Positions 9,893-18,800 of a stretch of DNA of 64,000 nucleotides are shown here, in pieces (positions within the stretch are counted from its first letter, which is position 1; the number at the start of each line of letters is the position of its first letter). A model generated the notes under the pieces. That model was not told the DNA's origin, did no database searches, and worked only from the letters and a program-made list of their open reading frames with translations. Both the position numbers and the translations under genes were made by a program. This DNA comes from Collimonas pratensis (GTDB lineage Bacteria > Pseudomonadota > Gammaproteobacteria > Burkholderiales > Burkholderiaceae_D): NCBI RefSeq assembly GCF_001584185.1, contig NZ_CP013234.1:868001-932000 (forward strand), written 5' to 3'.

Positions 9893-10836
9893 CGGCAGCC
9901 GCTCAGTTAGCCCCTCAGTTAGCCAATGTAACGCCGGCGGCAGAACAATCGTTTGGCGAATGGATGCGCCAGGTGCAGTCCGAGATGGAGGCGGTGCTCG
10001 GTGAGTTGTTGCCATCAGAGAATACTGCGCCCGCCAGGCTGCATCAAGCCATGCGTTATGCGGTGCTGGACGGCGGCAAGCGCGTGCGGCCTTTGCTGGC
10101 ATTTGCCGCTGGGGAATTATTTTCCGCGTCGGCAACGGTGGTGCAGCGAGCGGCGGCCGCGGTTGAAATGATCCACGCCTATTCGCTGGTGCATGACGAC
10201 ATGCCTTGCATGGACGATGACGCCTTGCGCCGCGGCAAACCGACCGTGCATGTGCAATACGATGAAGCCACCGCCTTGCTGGTCGGCGATGCTTTGCAGG
10301 CACAGGCGTTCGTGGTGCTGGCCGAGACCGATACCGCCGGCTTCGATGCGGCGCGGCAGATCGTCATGTTGCGCCTGCTGGCGCAGGCTTCCGGTTCGCT
10401 CGGCATGTGCGGCGGCCAGGCTATCGACCTCGCCAGCGTCGGCCTCAGCCTGTCGCTGGATGAGCTGGAACAGATGCACAAGCTGAAGACCGGCGCCTTG
10501 CTGCGCGCTGCGGTATTGCTGGGCGCCTGGGGTGGCAAAGCGCTGGCAAAGGACGAAATCGATGCGCTGGAAGCCTACGGCACGGCGATCGGGCTGGCGT
10601 TCCAGGTGGTAGACGATATCCTCGACGCCACTGCCGATTCCGCCACGCTCGGCAAAACGGCAGGCAAGGACGCCGCCGACAACAAGCCGACCTACGTCTC
10701 GATCCTGGGTTTGCCGGAATCGCAGGCTTTGGCAGAAAAATTACGCAATGACGCCCACCGGGCGCTTGCGATCTTCGGGGACAAGGCACGCCGCCTGCGC
10801 GAGCTGGCGGATTTGATCGTGCAACGGAAAGCTTAG
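9889..10836 (+). CDS. ispA: Farnesyl diphosphate synthase (polyprenyl synthetase)
   Basis: 315 residues from an ATG overlapping the xseB stop. It condenses IPP with DMAPP/GPP to farnesyl diphosphate for quinones, undecaprenyl carriers and hopanoids. The first Asp-rich motif is in LVHDDMPCMDDDALRRG (DDMPCMD, about residue 103) and the second is FQVVDDILD (about residue 241); GGKRVRP and the GGQAID motif are also present. The frame is open upstream into xseB, but overlap initiation is the family pattern. Confidence 0.96.
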   Translation: MTAAAQLAPQLANVTPAAEQSFGEWMRQVQSEMEAVLGELLPSENTAPARLHQAMRYAVLDGGKRVRPLLAFAAGELFSASATVVQRAAAAVEMIHAYSLVHDDMPCMDDDALRRGKPTVHVQYDEATALLVGDALQAQAFVVLAETDTAGFDAARQIVMLRLLAQASGSLGMCGGQAIDLASVGLSLSLDELEQMHKLKTGALLRAAVLLGAWGGKALAKDEIDALEAYGTAIGLAFQVVDDILDATADSATLGKTAGKDAADNKPTYVSILGLPESQALAEKLRNDAHRALAIFGDKARRLRELADLIVQRKA

Positions 10837-10848
10837 GGTTCAGGGCAT

Positions 10849-12720
10849 ATGGAAATACTTAATACAATCGACAGCCCGGCAGACCTGCGCAAGTTGTCGC
10901 GGGCGCAACTCAAGCCGCTGGCGGACGAACTGCGCGAATTTGTCATCGAATCGGTGTCGCAGACCGGCGGCCATCTGTCGTCCAACCTCGGCACCGTTGA
11001 ACTGACGATTGCCTTGCACTACGTCTTCAACACGCCGGAAGACCGCGTGGTCTGGGACGTCGGCCATCAAACCTATCCGCACAAGATTCTCACCGGCCGG
11101 CGCGAGCGCATGAACACACTGCGCCAGCTGAACGGCATCTCGGGTTTCCCGCGCCGCGACGAAAGCGAATACGACACCTTCGGCACTGCTCATTCATCGA
11201 CCTCGATTTCCGCTGCATTGGGCATGGCGCTGGCCGCCAAAACTAAGGGCGAGACTGAGCGCCACGCAATTGCCGTGATCGGCGACGGCGCCATGACCGC
11301 CGGCATGGTGTTCGAAGCCATGAACAATGCGGGCGTGTACGACGACATCAACATGCTGGTGATCCTGAACGACAACGACATGTCGATCTCGCCGCCGGTA
11401 GGCGCCTTGAACCGCTACCTGGCGCGCCTGATGTCGGGCCAGTTCTACGCCCAGGCCAAGAATGTCGGCAAGTCGATCCTGCCGGCGCCGATGCGCCAGC
11501 TGGCCAAACGCTTTGAAGAACATGCCAAAGGCATGGTGGTGCCTGCCACCATGTTCGAGGAATTCGGTTTCAACTACATCGGCCCGATCGACGGCCATGA
11601 CCTGGAATCGCTGATCCCGACCTTGCAGAACCTGAAGAACCTGAAGGGTCCGCAATTCCTGCACGTGGTGACCAAGAAAGGCCAGGGCTACAAGCTGGCG
11701 GAAGCTGATCCGGTGCTGTACCACGGCCCCGGCAAGTTCAATCCGGCCGAAGGCATCAAGCCGGCCGCGGTCAGCAAGATGACCTACACTCAAGTGTTCG
11801 GCGACTGGCTGTGCGACACCGCGGCGCAAGACGAAAAGCTGATTGGTATCACGCCGGCGATGTCGGGCGGCTCAGGCCTGGATACCTTCGCCAAGCGCTA
11901 TCCCCAACGCTTCTATGATGTCGGCATCGCCGAGCAGCACGCCGTCACTTTCGCTGCCGGCATGGCATGCGAAGGCTTGAAGCCGGTGGTGGCGATCTAC
12001 TCGACTTTCCTGCAGCGCGCCTACGATCAGCTGATCCATGACGTCGCCCTGCAAAACCTCGACGTCACCTTCGCACTGGACCGTTCCGGCCTGGTCGGCG
12101 CCGATGGCGCCACGCATGCCGGCAACTACGACATGGCCTACCTGCGCTGCATTCCGAACATGGTGGTGATGGCCGCCTCTGACGAAAACGAATGCCGCCA
12201 GATGCTGACCACCGCTTATCAATACAATGGTCCGGCTGCGGTGCGTTATCCGCGCGGCGCCGGCACCGGCGCTGCCATCGATCCGGCGCTGACGGTACTG
12301 CCGTTGGGCAAAGGCGAGATCAAGCGCCGTGGCCATCATGTCGCGATCCTGGCTTTCGGTTCGCTGCTGGCGCCGAGCATTGCTGCCGGAGAATTGCTGG
12401 ATGCGACGGTGGTCAATATGCGCTTCATCAAGCCGCTGGATGTGGAGCTGGTGCTGGAACTGGCCGCTTCCCACGATGCGCTGGTGACGGTGGAAGAGGG
12501 CTGCATCATGGGCGGCGCCGGCGCAGCGGTGGCTGAAGCGCTGGCTGCTGCAGGCTGCGTCAAGCCGCTCCTGAACCTGGGCTTGCCGGACAAGTTTATC
12601 GATCATGGCGACGCCGGCCTGCTGCTGGCGCAGTGCGGGTTGAATGCCGAAGGCATCGCGGCCTCGATACGCCAGCGCTTCGGCAAGGATCAGCCGCGCC
12701 TGGTCGTCAATCAGAAATAA
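10849..12720 (+). CDS. dxs: 1-deoxy-D-xylulose-5-phosphate synthase
   Basis: 623 residues, normal length. It makes DXP from pyruvate and glyceraldehyde 3-phosphate, the first step of the MEP isoprenoid pathway that feeds ispA just upstream (12-base gap, one operon). The thiamine-diphosphate site is [18 protein letters not shown] (about residue 141), followed by [15 protein letters not shown]; the transketolase pyrimidine domain carries the catalytic Glu in [15 protein letters not shown] (about residue 360), then [15 protein letters not shown]. The C-terminal domain ends [14 protein letters not shown]. Confidence 0.98.
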   Translation: MEILNTIDSPADLRKLSRAQLKPLADELREFVIESVSQTGGHLSSNLGTVELTIALHYVFNTPEDRVVWDVGHQTYPHKILTGRRERMNTLRQLNGISGFPRRDESEYDTFGTAHSSTSISAALGMALAAKTKGETERHAIAVIGDGAMTAGMVFEAMNNAGVYDDINMLVILNDNDMSISPPVGALNRYLARLMSGQFYAQAKNVGKSILPAPMRQLAKRFEEHAKGMVVPATMFEEFGFNYIGPIDGHDLESLIPTLQNLKNLKGPQFLHVVTKKGQGYKLAEADPVLYHGPGKFNPAEGIKPAAVSKMTYTQVFGDWLCDTAAQDEKLIGITPAMSGGSGLDTFAKRYPQRFYDVGIAEQHAVTFAAGMACEGLKPVVAIYSTFLQRAYDQLIHDVALQNLDVTFALDRSGLVGADGATHAGNYDMAYLRCIPNMVVMAASDENECRQMLTTAYQYNGPAAVRYPRGAGTGAAIDPALTVLPLGKGEIKRRGHHVAILAFGSLLAPSIAAGELLDATVVNMRFIKPLDVELVLELAASHDALVTVEEGCIMGGAGAAVAEALAAAGCVKPLLNLGLPDKFIDHGDAGLLLAQCGLNAEGIAASIRQRFGKDQPRLVVNQK

Positions 12721-12765
12721 GCTGGCCCTGGCGCCAGCCGTTGTTGCAGTAATTCCAGCCAGGAT

Positions 12766-12787
12766 GCTGCCGCCGTCATGCGGCAGC
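12766..12787 (+). other. Perfect 8-bp hairpin in the dxs-folE2 spacer
   Basis: GCTGCCGC and GCGGCAGC enclose a 6-base loop 46 bases after the dxs stop. There is no U-tract, so it may be a factor-independent pause or the 3' boundary of the dxs mRNA rather than a true terminator. Confidence 0.5.
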
Positions 12788-12811
12788 GTGCCAGCCATAC
12801 TATTCCAATCC

Positions 12812-12883
12812 CCCGGCTTGCCGTCCGCACCTATGGTGCGTGACAGTGAGCCGGGACAAGACCGCCAAGGCAGTCTTTTGTCC
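12812..12883 (+). promoter_or_regulatory. Structured folE2 leader, candidate THF-II (folE-motif) riboswitch
   Basis: Outer stem CCCGGCT (12812-12818) pairs exactly with AGCCGGG (12849-12855), inner stem CGCACC (12826-12831) with GGTGCG (12835-12840), leaving a large internal loop (TGCCGTC against TGACAGTG). A second hairpin, GGACAAGAC (12854-12862) with GTC..TTGTCC (12873-12883), uses the last bases of the outer stem, so the two folds exclude each other. The start codon of folE2 is 24 bases downstream. The size and position fit the tetrahydrofolate THF-II class known before folE genes, but I cannot check the consensus, and the gene here is folE2. Confidence 0.45.
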
Positions 12884-12906
12884 ATTGCGCAAAGGTTAAA
12901 CCTCAA

Positions 12907-13710
12907 ATGAATACCCGTGACCAGAACCTGACCATTCCAGACGTCCAGAGCAGCGTCGACACTCGCCGCCTGGCGATCCAGCGCGTCGGCGTCAAAGGCG
13001 TGCGCTATCCGCTGACGGTGCGTACCGGGGCGGCGGCGCAAGCCACGGTCGGCAGCTGGAATATGTACGTGCATCTGCCGGAGCAGCAGAAGGGCACCCA
13101 CATGTCGCGCTTCATCGCCCTGCTGGAAGGGCTGGACGGGCCTTTGGATGTGGCGTCGTTCGGAGAACTGTTGCGCAAGATGGTGACGCTGCTGGACGCC
13201 GAGCGCGGCCGCGTCGAACTGAGCTTCCCGTATTTCATCAACAAGACCGCGCCGGTTTCCGGGGTCCAGAGCCTGATGGATTACGAGGTCGGCCTGACTG
13301 GCGAGATCAATCAGGGCGCACTGGAAATTACCTTGAAAGTCATGGTGCCGGTGACCAGCCTGTGCCCATGTTCGAAGCAGATTTCAGCCTACGGCGCGCA
13401 CAACCAGCGCTCGCACATCACGGTGAATGCCGTGCTGGATGGCGAGCTCCAGGTGGATGAGTTGATCGCTCGCATCGAAGCCCAGGCTTCCTGCGAACTG
13501 TTCGGCCTGCTCAAGCGTCCGGATGAAAAATACGTGACCGAGCGCGCCTACGAGAATCCGAAATTTGTCGAAGACCTGGTGCGCGACGTCGCGGTCGCCT
13601 TGAATCAGGAGCCGCGCGTGCTGGCCTATGTGCTGGAAGCGGAAAATTTCGAATCCATCCACAATCACTCTGCCTATGCCTTGATCGAGCACGACAAGCG
13701 CAGCAACTAA
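12907..13710 (+). CDS. folE2: GTP cyclohydrolase FolE2 (type IB)
   Basis: 267 residues, usual length. It converts GTP to 7,8-dihydroneopterin triphosphate, the entry to folate synthesis. The catalytic Cys is in [15 protein letters not shown] followed by [11 protein letters not shown] (about residue 155), and EDLVRDVA and [11 protein letters not shown] are family signatures. FolE2 works with metals other than zinc and often replaces or backs up the zinc enzyme FolE. The ATG is preceded by AAAGG at 9-10 bases. It lies 186 bases after dxs behind a structured leader, so it probably has its own control. Confidence 0.97.
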   Translation: MNTRDQNLTIPDVQSSVDTRRLAIQRVGVKGVRYPLTVRTGAAAQATVGSWNMYVHLPEQQKGTHMSRFIALLEGLDGPLDVASFGELLRKMVTLLDAERGRVELSFPYFINKTAPVSGVQSLMDYEVGLTGEINQGALEITLKVMVPVTSLCPCSKQISAYGAHNQRSHITVNAVLDGELQVDELIARIEAQASCELFGLLKRPDEKYVTERAYENPKFVEDLVRDVAVALNQEPRVLAYVLEAENFESIHNHSAYALIEHDKRSN

Positions 13711-13727
13711 GATTGCAGCTTTTCCGC

Positions 13728-13766
13728 TAAAAGGGCGCGGCGTCGCAAACGCCGCGCCCTTTTTTC
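13728..13766. terminator. Bidirectional terminator between folE2 and the adenosyltransferase
   Basis: AAAGGGCGCGGCGT (13730-13743) pairs perfectly with ACGCCGCGCCCTTT (13749-13762), loop CGCAA, followed by T's on the plus strand and, read from the other side, by a shorter T stretch. It sits between convergent gene ends. Confidence 0.9.
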
Positions 13767-14322
13767 ATGTATCCCTTATTCGATCCTTTTGCCACAGCAC
13801 GTCGCTGCCGCCATTCGTGCGGTTCAGCACCCGCGACAGCACGAACAGCAGGTCCGACAGGCGGTTCACATACTGCCGCACCGGCTCGCTGACGGTCTCG
13901 CTCTTGCCCAGGCTGACGATGTTGCGTTCCGCGCGCCGGCAAACCGTGCGGCAGACGTGCACCAGCGCCGCCGCATGGCTGCCGCCGGGCAGGATGAAAT
14001 CCTTGAGCGGCGGCAGGTCCGCATTATATTTTTCCAGTAGCTGGTCCAGCCGCGCTACCTGGCCGTCGTTGACCAGGGTATAGCCAGGTATGCACAGTTC
14101 GCCGCCGAGGTCGAACAGATCGTGTTGTATCGACAGCAAGGTCTCGCGCAGCGCCGATTCCAATGGATCGCACAGCAACAGGCCGAGCTGGGAGTTGAGT
14201 TCGTCGACGTCGCCGATGGCTTGTATGCGCAGGCTGTCCTTGTCGACCCGGCTGCCGTCGCCGAGGCCGGTGCTGCCTTTGTCGCCGGTACGCGTGGCGA
14301 TCTTGGAAAGTCGGTTGCCCAT
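13765..14322 (-). CDS. PduO-type ATP:cob(I)alamin adenosyltransferase
   Basis: 185 residues. It adenosylates reduced cobalamin to coenzyme B12. Signatures are KIATRTGDKGSTGLGDGSRVDKDS at the N-terminus (ATP-binding loop), GDVDELNSQLG, and FILPGGSHAAALVHVCRTVCRRAER (about residues 110-134) with the R-x3-RR-x-ER pattern that binds ATP. It is the trimeric PduO family, not CobA/BtuR. No other B12 gene is in the window; it stands alone and is divergent from the FAD-oxidase gene. Confidence 0.95.
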   Translation of the reverse strand: MGNRLSKIATRTGDKGSTGLGDGSRVDKDSLRIQAIGDVDELNSQLGLLLCDPLESALRETLLSIQHDLFDLGGELCIPGYTLVNDGQVARLDQLLEKYNADLPPLKDFILPGGSHAAALVHVCRTVCRRAERNIVSLGKSETVSEPVRQYVNRLSDLLFVLSRVLNRTNGGSDVLWQKDRIRDT

Positions 14323-14374
14323 GGAATTGAAGATATGTGAGATGAAATAGCGATGCTGCTACTGTACACCAGCG

Positions 14375-14414
14375 CGTAGCGATACGTAGCGATACGTAGC
14401 GGTACGTATCGGCA
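14375..14414. repeat. Four 10-bp tandem repeats between divergent genes
   Basis: Units CGTAGCGATA, CGTAGCGATA, CGTAGCGGTA and CGTATCGGCA follow each other without gaps, 47 bases before the FAD-oxidase start and 53 bases before the adenosyltransferase start. A 10-bp period places each unit on the same DNA face, which would suit cooperative protein binding, but no known motif is recognised. Confidence 0.65.
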
Positions 14415-14460
14415 CGACCGGCCGCCGCAGAGTAAAATTCATGGCAAAGGAGAGCTTCCC

Positions 14461-15870
14461 ATGAATCACATCACCGATCTCGCAGCCTTGAAGAAAGCGC
14501 TGCCGGAAACCCTGCTGGCATCTCTCAAGACCCTGTTTGGCGAGCGTTTCTCGACCGCCCAGGCGATGCGCGAGCATCATGGCCGCGATGAATCGTCTTA
14601 CGATCCGATGCTGCCGGACGCCGTAGTGTTCGCCGAAAGTACCGAAGAAGTCGCGGCGCTGGTCAAGTTGTGCAACGAACATCAGGTGCCGGTGATCCCT
14701 TTCGGCAGCGGCACCTCGCTGGAAGGCCATGTGCTGGCGTTGCAAGGCGGGATTTCGCTTGATCTGTCGCGCATGAACCGCTTGCTGGCGATCCACGCCG
14801 AAGACTTGACTGCGACGGTGCAGGCCGGCGTTACCCGCAAGCAGCTGAACCACGAGATCAAGGACAGCGGCTTGTTCTTTCCGATCGATCCGGGCGCCGA
14901 CGCTTCGATCGGCGGCATGGCAGCCACCCGCGCCTCCGGCACCAACGCGGTGCGCTACGGCAGCATGCGCGAGAACACCCTGGCGCTGACGGTAGTGACG
15001 GCCGACGGCCGCATCATCAAGACTGGCACTCGCGCCAGGAAATCGGCGGCTGGCTACGACCTGACGCGCATCTTTGTCGGCAGCGAAGGTACGCTCGGCG
15101 TCATCACCGAAATCACGGTCAAGCTCTATCCGCAGCCGGAAGCGATTTCCGCCGCGGTATGTTCGTTTGAAAATATCGCCGACGCGGTCAATGCCGTGAT
15201 CCAGACCATACAGCTGGGCGTGCCGATCGCGCGGGTCGAGCTGCTGGATGAAAACGGCGTGCGGGCTATTAACGCCCATGCCAAGCTGGCGCTGCCGGAG
15301 CAGCCGCTACTGCTGTTTGAATTCCATGGCAGCGAGAACGGCGTCAAGGAACAGGCCGAAGTGGTGCAAGCGCTGGTGACCGATCATCACGCCAGCGGTT
15401 TCGAGTGGGCGACGCGGCCGGAAGACCGTTCGCGTTTGTGGGCCGCGCGTCATAACGCCTATTTCGCCTTGCTGCAATTGCGTCCGGGCAGCCGGGCGAT
15501 TTCCACCGATTGCTGTGTGCCGATCTCGCGCCTGGCGGAATGCATACTCGACACCAAGGCTGATTGCGAAGCCAATGGTCTGGTGTATTCGATCATCGGC
15601 CATGTCGGCGACGGCAATTTCCACACGCAGATGCTGGTCGATCCCGGCAACGCCGCCGACATCGCGCGCGCCGAAGGCGTCAATGCGCGCATGGTCAGCC
15701 GCGCCATCGCCATGGACGGCACTTGCACCGGCGAGCATGGCGTCGGCCTGCACAAGATGGATTTCCTGATCGAAGAACATGGTGTCGAGGCAATCGCCAC
15801 CATGCGCGCGCTCAAGCACGCTTTCGATCCCAAGAACATCATGAATCCAGGCAAGATCATCCGGTGGTGA
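14461..15870 (+). CDS. FAD-linked oxidase, D-lactate dehydrogenase (cytochrome)-like
   Basis: 469 residues. The N-terminal FAD_binding_4 domain shows VPVIPFGSGTSLEGHV (pyrophosphate loop, about residues 78-93), DPGADASIGGMAATRASGTNAVRYG and FVGSEGTLGVITE; the C-terminal FAD-oxidase domain ends with HVGDGNFH (about residue 381, metal/His site) and GTCTGEHGVGLHKM. This matches the LDHD / Dld-II group, oxidising D-lactate or another D-2-hydroxy acid. It is a paralogue of glcD 1.4 kb downstream. AGGAGA lies 6-7 bases before the ATG. Confidence 0.9.
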   Translation: MNHITDLAALKKALPETLLASLKTLFGERFSTAQAMREHHGRDESSYDPMLPDAVVFAESTEEVAALVKLCNEHQVPVIPFGSGTSLEGHVLALQGGISLDLSRMNRLLAIHAEDLTATVQAGVTRKQLNHEIKDSGLFFPIDPGADASIGGMAATRASGTNAVRYGSMRENTLALTVVTADGRIIKTGTRARKSAAGYDLTRIFVGSEGTLGVITEITVKLYPQPEAISAAVCSFENIADAVNAVIQTIQLGVPIARVELLDENGVRAINAHAKLALPEQPLLLFEFHGSENGVKEQAEVVQALVTDHHASGFEWATRPEDRSRLWAARHNAYFALLQLRPGSRAISTDCCVPISRLAECILDTKADCEANGLVYSIIGHVGDGNFHTQMLVDPGNAADIARAEGVNARMVSRAIAMDGTCTGEHGVGLHKMDFLIEEHGVEAIATMRALKHAFDPKNIMNPGKIIRW

Positions 15871-15887
15871 TTCGCGCAAGAGTCATC

Positions 15888-15942
15888 TGGGGTCAGAGTC
15901 GACTTTCGCGGTGCTTTTTCGGGAAACTCGACTCTGACCCCA
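15888..15942. repeat. TGGGGTCAGAGTCGA inverted repeat (REP-like)
   Basis: TGGGGTCAGAGTCGA (15888-15902) and its exact reverse complement (15928-15942) flank 25 bases, just after the FAD-oxidase stop. GGGGTCAGAGT palindromes are common dispersed elements in proteobacteria and are often linked to REP-associated tyrosine transposases; none is in this window. The rest of the spacer to 16166 shows no gene or clear signal. Confidence 0.65.
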
Positions 15943-16166
15943 CATGACGGATTCGGAGAAAGACAGAATGCGCTACGTGGTTTTTTCACAGTAGCGAAGC
16001 ATGTACTCCGTAGCCCGCTAAGTGGGGGCGGAGTGAAGTTTCTGCAAAAAGCGTGCAGAACTACACCCCGACCCCAGTTAGCTAAGCATGTTGAACGCGA
16101 CGATAACCGGGTTACGGCTTCCTCGTGTTTTATGAAACTCTTAATAAGTCAGCAAACGGGTCAGCC

Positions 16167-17072
16167 ATGTCGAATAAAGCCCCCCTGGTCAATCGCCTGC
16201 CGCCGGTGCATGCCTTGTCCGCATTTGAAGCCGCGGCGCGCCACCATTCCTTCGCCGTGGCGGCGGAAGAATTGTGCATCACGCCGTCGGCGCTGTCGCA
16301 CCGCATCCGCTTGCTGGAGGATTTTGTCGGCGAACGCCTGTTCTCGCGCGAGGGCCGTACCGTGGCCTTGTCGGAATTCGGTCACCGCTACCTGGACGTG
16401 GTGCGCAGCGCCTTGCGCACCCTGACTGAATTCCCGTTGCCGCAGCGTCACGCCCAGGTGCAGCCGCGCGTCAAGATCACCGCGCCGCCGACGTTTGCGC
16501 GGCAATTGCTGATTCCGCATCTGCACAGTTTCGTCAGCCGCCATCCCGAGATCGTGGTGGAAATATTCTTGTCGGTGCCGCTGTATGACCTGAGCCTGAC
16601 GGAGAGCGACCTGGAAGTCCGTTTTGGCGCCGGCAAGTATCCCAACACCACTACCGAAAAATTGTTCGAGGAGCCGACCTTTGCCGTCGCCAGCCCGGAA
16701 TACCTGAAGAAAATCGGGCCGCTGAAGCAGCCGGCGGATCTGCGCAAGGCAAGCCTGTTGCGTTCAGCACTGGAGCCGTGGCAACCCTGGTTCCAGGCGG
16801 CCGGCCTCGACTGGCCCGAACCATCTTCCGGCTTGCGCGCTGATGACCTGGGTTTGCTGCTGGAGCTGGTGCGGCACGGCCACGGCGTCGGACTGACCCG
16901 CAAGCACTTTGCGCGCGAGCTGATCGAGCAAGGCAAGCTGGTGCAGCTGTTTGACATCAGCCTGACCTCGCCGCCGCATGCCTATTATCTGGTGTACCAG
17001 CAAAAGCCGCAGGAACGACCGGAAGTAACGACTTTCATCGACTGGATGAAAGCCACCTTCAGCAGCATCTGA
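16167..17072 (+). CDS. LysR-family regulator, GcvA-like
   Basis: 301 residues from the ATG at 16167; an earlier ATG (16125) adds 14 residues without family similarity. The N-terminal winged helix reads PPVHALSAFEAAARHHSFAVAAEELCITPSALSHRIRLLEDFVGERLFSR, the GcvA-type pattern; the rest is the LysR effector domain. It lies between the D-lactate dehydrogenase-like gene and glcDEF on the same strand, so it is a good candidate for their 2-hydroxy-acid-responsive regulator. E. coli uses a GntR-type protein (GlcC) instead. Regulation of glc by this gene is inference. Confidence 0.88.
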   Translation: MSNKAPLVNRLPPVHALSAFEAAARHHSFAVAAEELCITPSALSHRIRLLEDFVGERLFSREGRTVALSEFGHRYLDVVRSALRTLTEFPLPQRHAQVQPRVKITAPPTFARQLLIPHLHSFVSRHPEIVVEIFLSVPLYDLSLTESDLEVRFGAGKYPNTTTEKLFEEPTFAVASPEYLKKIGPLKQPADLRKASLLRSALEPWQPWFQAAGLDWPEPSSGLRADDLGLLLELVRHGHGVGLTRKHFARELIEQGKLVQLFDISLTSPPHAYYLVYQQKPQERPEVTTFIDWMKATFSSI

Positions 17073-17127
17073 GGGGCCCCGCATGACCTGCCTGGTGTAG
17101 CCCGGCAGGTCTCGCGGCCCGACCCCT
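17072..17127 (+). other. Compound stem-loop after the LysR gene
   Basis: Inner arms GACCTGCC (17085-17092) and GGCAGGTC (17104-17111) pair perfectly; outer AGGGG (17072-17076) pairs with CCCCT (17123-17127). It overlaps the stop codon region and probably marks the 3' end of the transcript, although no U-tract follows. Confidence 0.5.
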
Positions 17128-17184
17128 GAAAACATTTCATCGGCAGCCTGCAAGCTTTTCAGTCGGAATTGGCAGGAAAGCATT

Positions 17185-17211
17185 TTGCCGGCCTGGCAAT
17201 GGCCTTATACT
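17185..17211 (+). promoter_or_regulatory. Candidate glcD promoter
   Basis: TTGCCG (17185-17190) and TATACT (17206-17211) are 15 bases apart, 46 bases before the glcD ATG. The -10 is good, but the spacing is short, so the -35 assignment is weak. Confidence 0.4.
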
Positions 17212-17256
17212 CGCTGAGAGACGTTTCAATCATAAAACTACAGCCGGGAAGCCAGC

Positions 17257-18780
17257 ATGACGTTTTCAGAGCCAGCACCAGCCTCGGCGCCAGTTACAGG
17301 CGCCGCTGAATCGACCTTTAACCCAGCGCGCCAGCAGCAAGTGGTGGCGGCGCTGCGCGCGCTGCTGCCGGCGCATGCCTTGCTGTACAACGACGAAGAC
17401 ACCCGTCCCTACGAATGCGACGGCCTGGCCGCTTACCGCCAGAGTCCGATGGTGGTGGCCCTGCCGGAAACCGAGGCGCAGGTGGTGGCCATACTCAAGA
17501 CCTGCCGCGACCTGAAGGTTCCTATCGTGCCGCGCGGCGCCGGCACCGGCCTGTCCGGCGGTGCCTTGCCGATCGCTGACGGCGTGGTGCTGTCGACCGC
17601 CAAATTCACCCGCATCGTCAAGCTCGATCCCTATGCGCGGACTGCAGTGGTGCAGCCCGGCGTGCGCAACCTGGCGATTTCCGAGGGCGCCGCGCCGCAT
17701 GATCTGTACTACGCACCGGATCCGTCTTCGCAGATCGCCTGCACCATCGGCGGCAACGTCGCCGAGAATTCCGGCGGCGTCCATTGCCTCAAGTACGGTT
17801 TGACGGTGCATAACGTGTTGCGGGTACGGATGGTGACCATCGACGGCGACATCATCGAACTGGGCGGCAGCGCGCTGGATGCGCCTGGCCTCGATCTGCT
17901 GGCGGTGTTCATCGGTTCGGAAGGCATGCTGGGCGTGGTCACCGAAGTCACGGTCAAGCTGATTCCGAAACCGCAGGCGGCGCGCGTCATCATGGCTTCT
18001 TTCGACGATGTCGTCACCAGCGGCAATGCGGTCGCCAGCGTGATCGCTGCCGGCATCATTCCGGCCGGGCTGGAAATGATGGACCGCACCAGCTCGCGCA
18101 TGGTGGAGCCCTTCGTCAAGGCCGGTTACGATACGGATGCCGCCGCCATCCTGCTGTGCGAATCGGACGGCAGTACCGAAGAAGTGGAAGAAGAAATAGA
18201 ACGCATGAGCGCGGTGCTGAGCGCCAGCGGCGCCACCCGCCTCGAAGTATCGACTTCGGAAGCCGAGCGCCTACGCTTCTGGTCGGGCCGCAAGAACGCT
18301 TTTCCGGCGGCCGGCCGCATTTCGCCCGATTACTACTGCATGGACGGCACCATCCCGCGCAAGAACCTGGCGCAAGTGCTGCTTGGCATAGAACAGATGG
18401 AAAGCAAGTATGGCTTGCGTTGCGCCAATGTATTCCATGCCGGCGACGGCAACCTGCATCCGCTGATTCTGTTCGACGCCAATATTCCTGGAGAATTTCA
18501 TCGGGCCGAAGAGTTCGGCGCTGAAATCCTGGAGCTGTGCGTGGCGATGGGCGGCACCATCACCGGCGAACATGGCGTCGGCATTGAAAAAATCAACTCG
18601 ATGTGCGTGCAGTTTTCGCCACTGGAACGCGAGGCGTTTTTCAGCGTCAAGCGGGCCTTCGACACGGCATTTCTGCTGAATCCGGACAAGGCGATTCCTA
18701 CTTTGCAGCGCTGCGCCGAGTACGGAAAAATGCACATACAGCGCGGCGTCATGAAGTTTCCCGATCTACCCCGGTTTTGA
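17257..18780 (+). CDS. glcD: Glycolate oxidase subunit GlcD
   Basis: 507 residues (E. coli 499). FAD-binding catalytic subunit of the membrane-associated glycolate oxidase that turns glycolate into glyoxylate. FAD_binding_4 signatures are VPIVPRGAGTGLSGGALP (about residues 88-105), DPSSQIACTIGGNVAENSGG and IGSEGMLGVVTE; the C-terminal part has NVFHAGDGNLHPL and GGTITGEHGVG. First gene of glcDEF; glcE begins 20 bases after its stop. Confidence 0.96.
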   Translation: MTFSEPAPASAPVTGAAESTFNPARQQQVVAALRALLPAHALLYNDEDTRPYECDGLAAYRQSPMVVALPETEAQVVAILKTCRDLKVPIVPRGAGTGLSGGALPIADGVVLSTAKFTRIVKLDPYARTAVVQPGVRNLAISEGAAPHDLYYAPDPSSQIACTIGGNVAENSGGVHCLKYGLTVHNVLRVRMVTIDGDIIELGGSALDAPGLDLLAVFIGSEGMLGVVTEVTVKLIPKPQAARVIMASFDDVVTSGNAVASVIAAGIIPAGLEMMDRTSSRMVEPFVKAGYDTDAAAILLCESDGSTEEVEEEIERMSAVLSASGATRLEVSTSEAERLRFWSGRKNAFPAAGRISPDYYCMDGTIPRKNLAQVLLGIEQMESKYGLRCANVFHAGDGNLHPLILFDANIPGEFHRAEEFGAEILELCVAMGGTITGEHGVGIEKINSMCVQFSPLEREAFFSVKRAFDTAFLLNPDKAIPTLQRCAEYGKMHIQRGVMKFPDLPRF

Positions 18781-18800
18781 GACATGACACGACACTAAAC

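Noticed and set aside
14375-14414. CRISPR array
   Set aside because: Units are only 10 bp, contiguous and without spacers; no cas gene nearby. The 15-bp repeats at 56878 lie inside a coding sequence.
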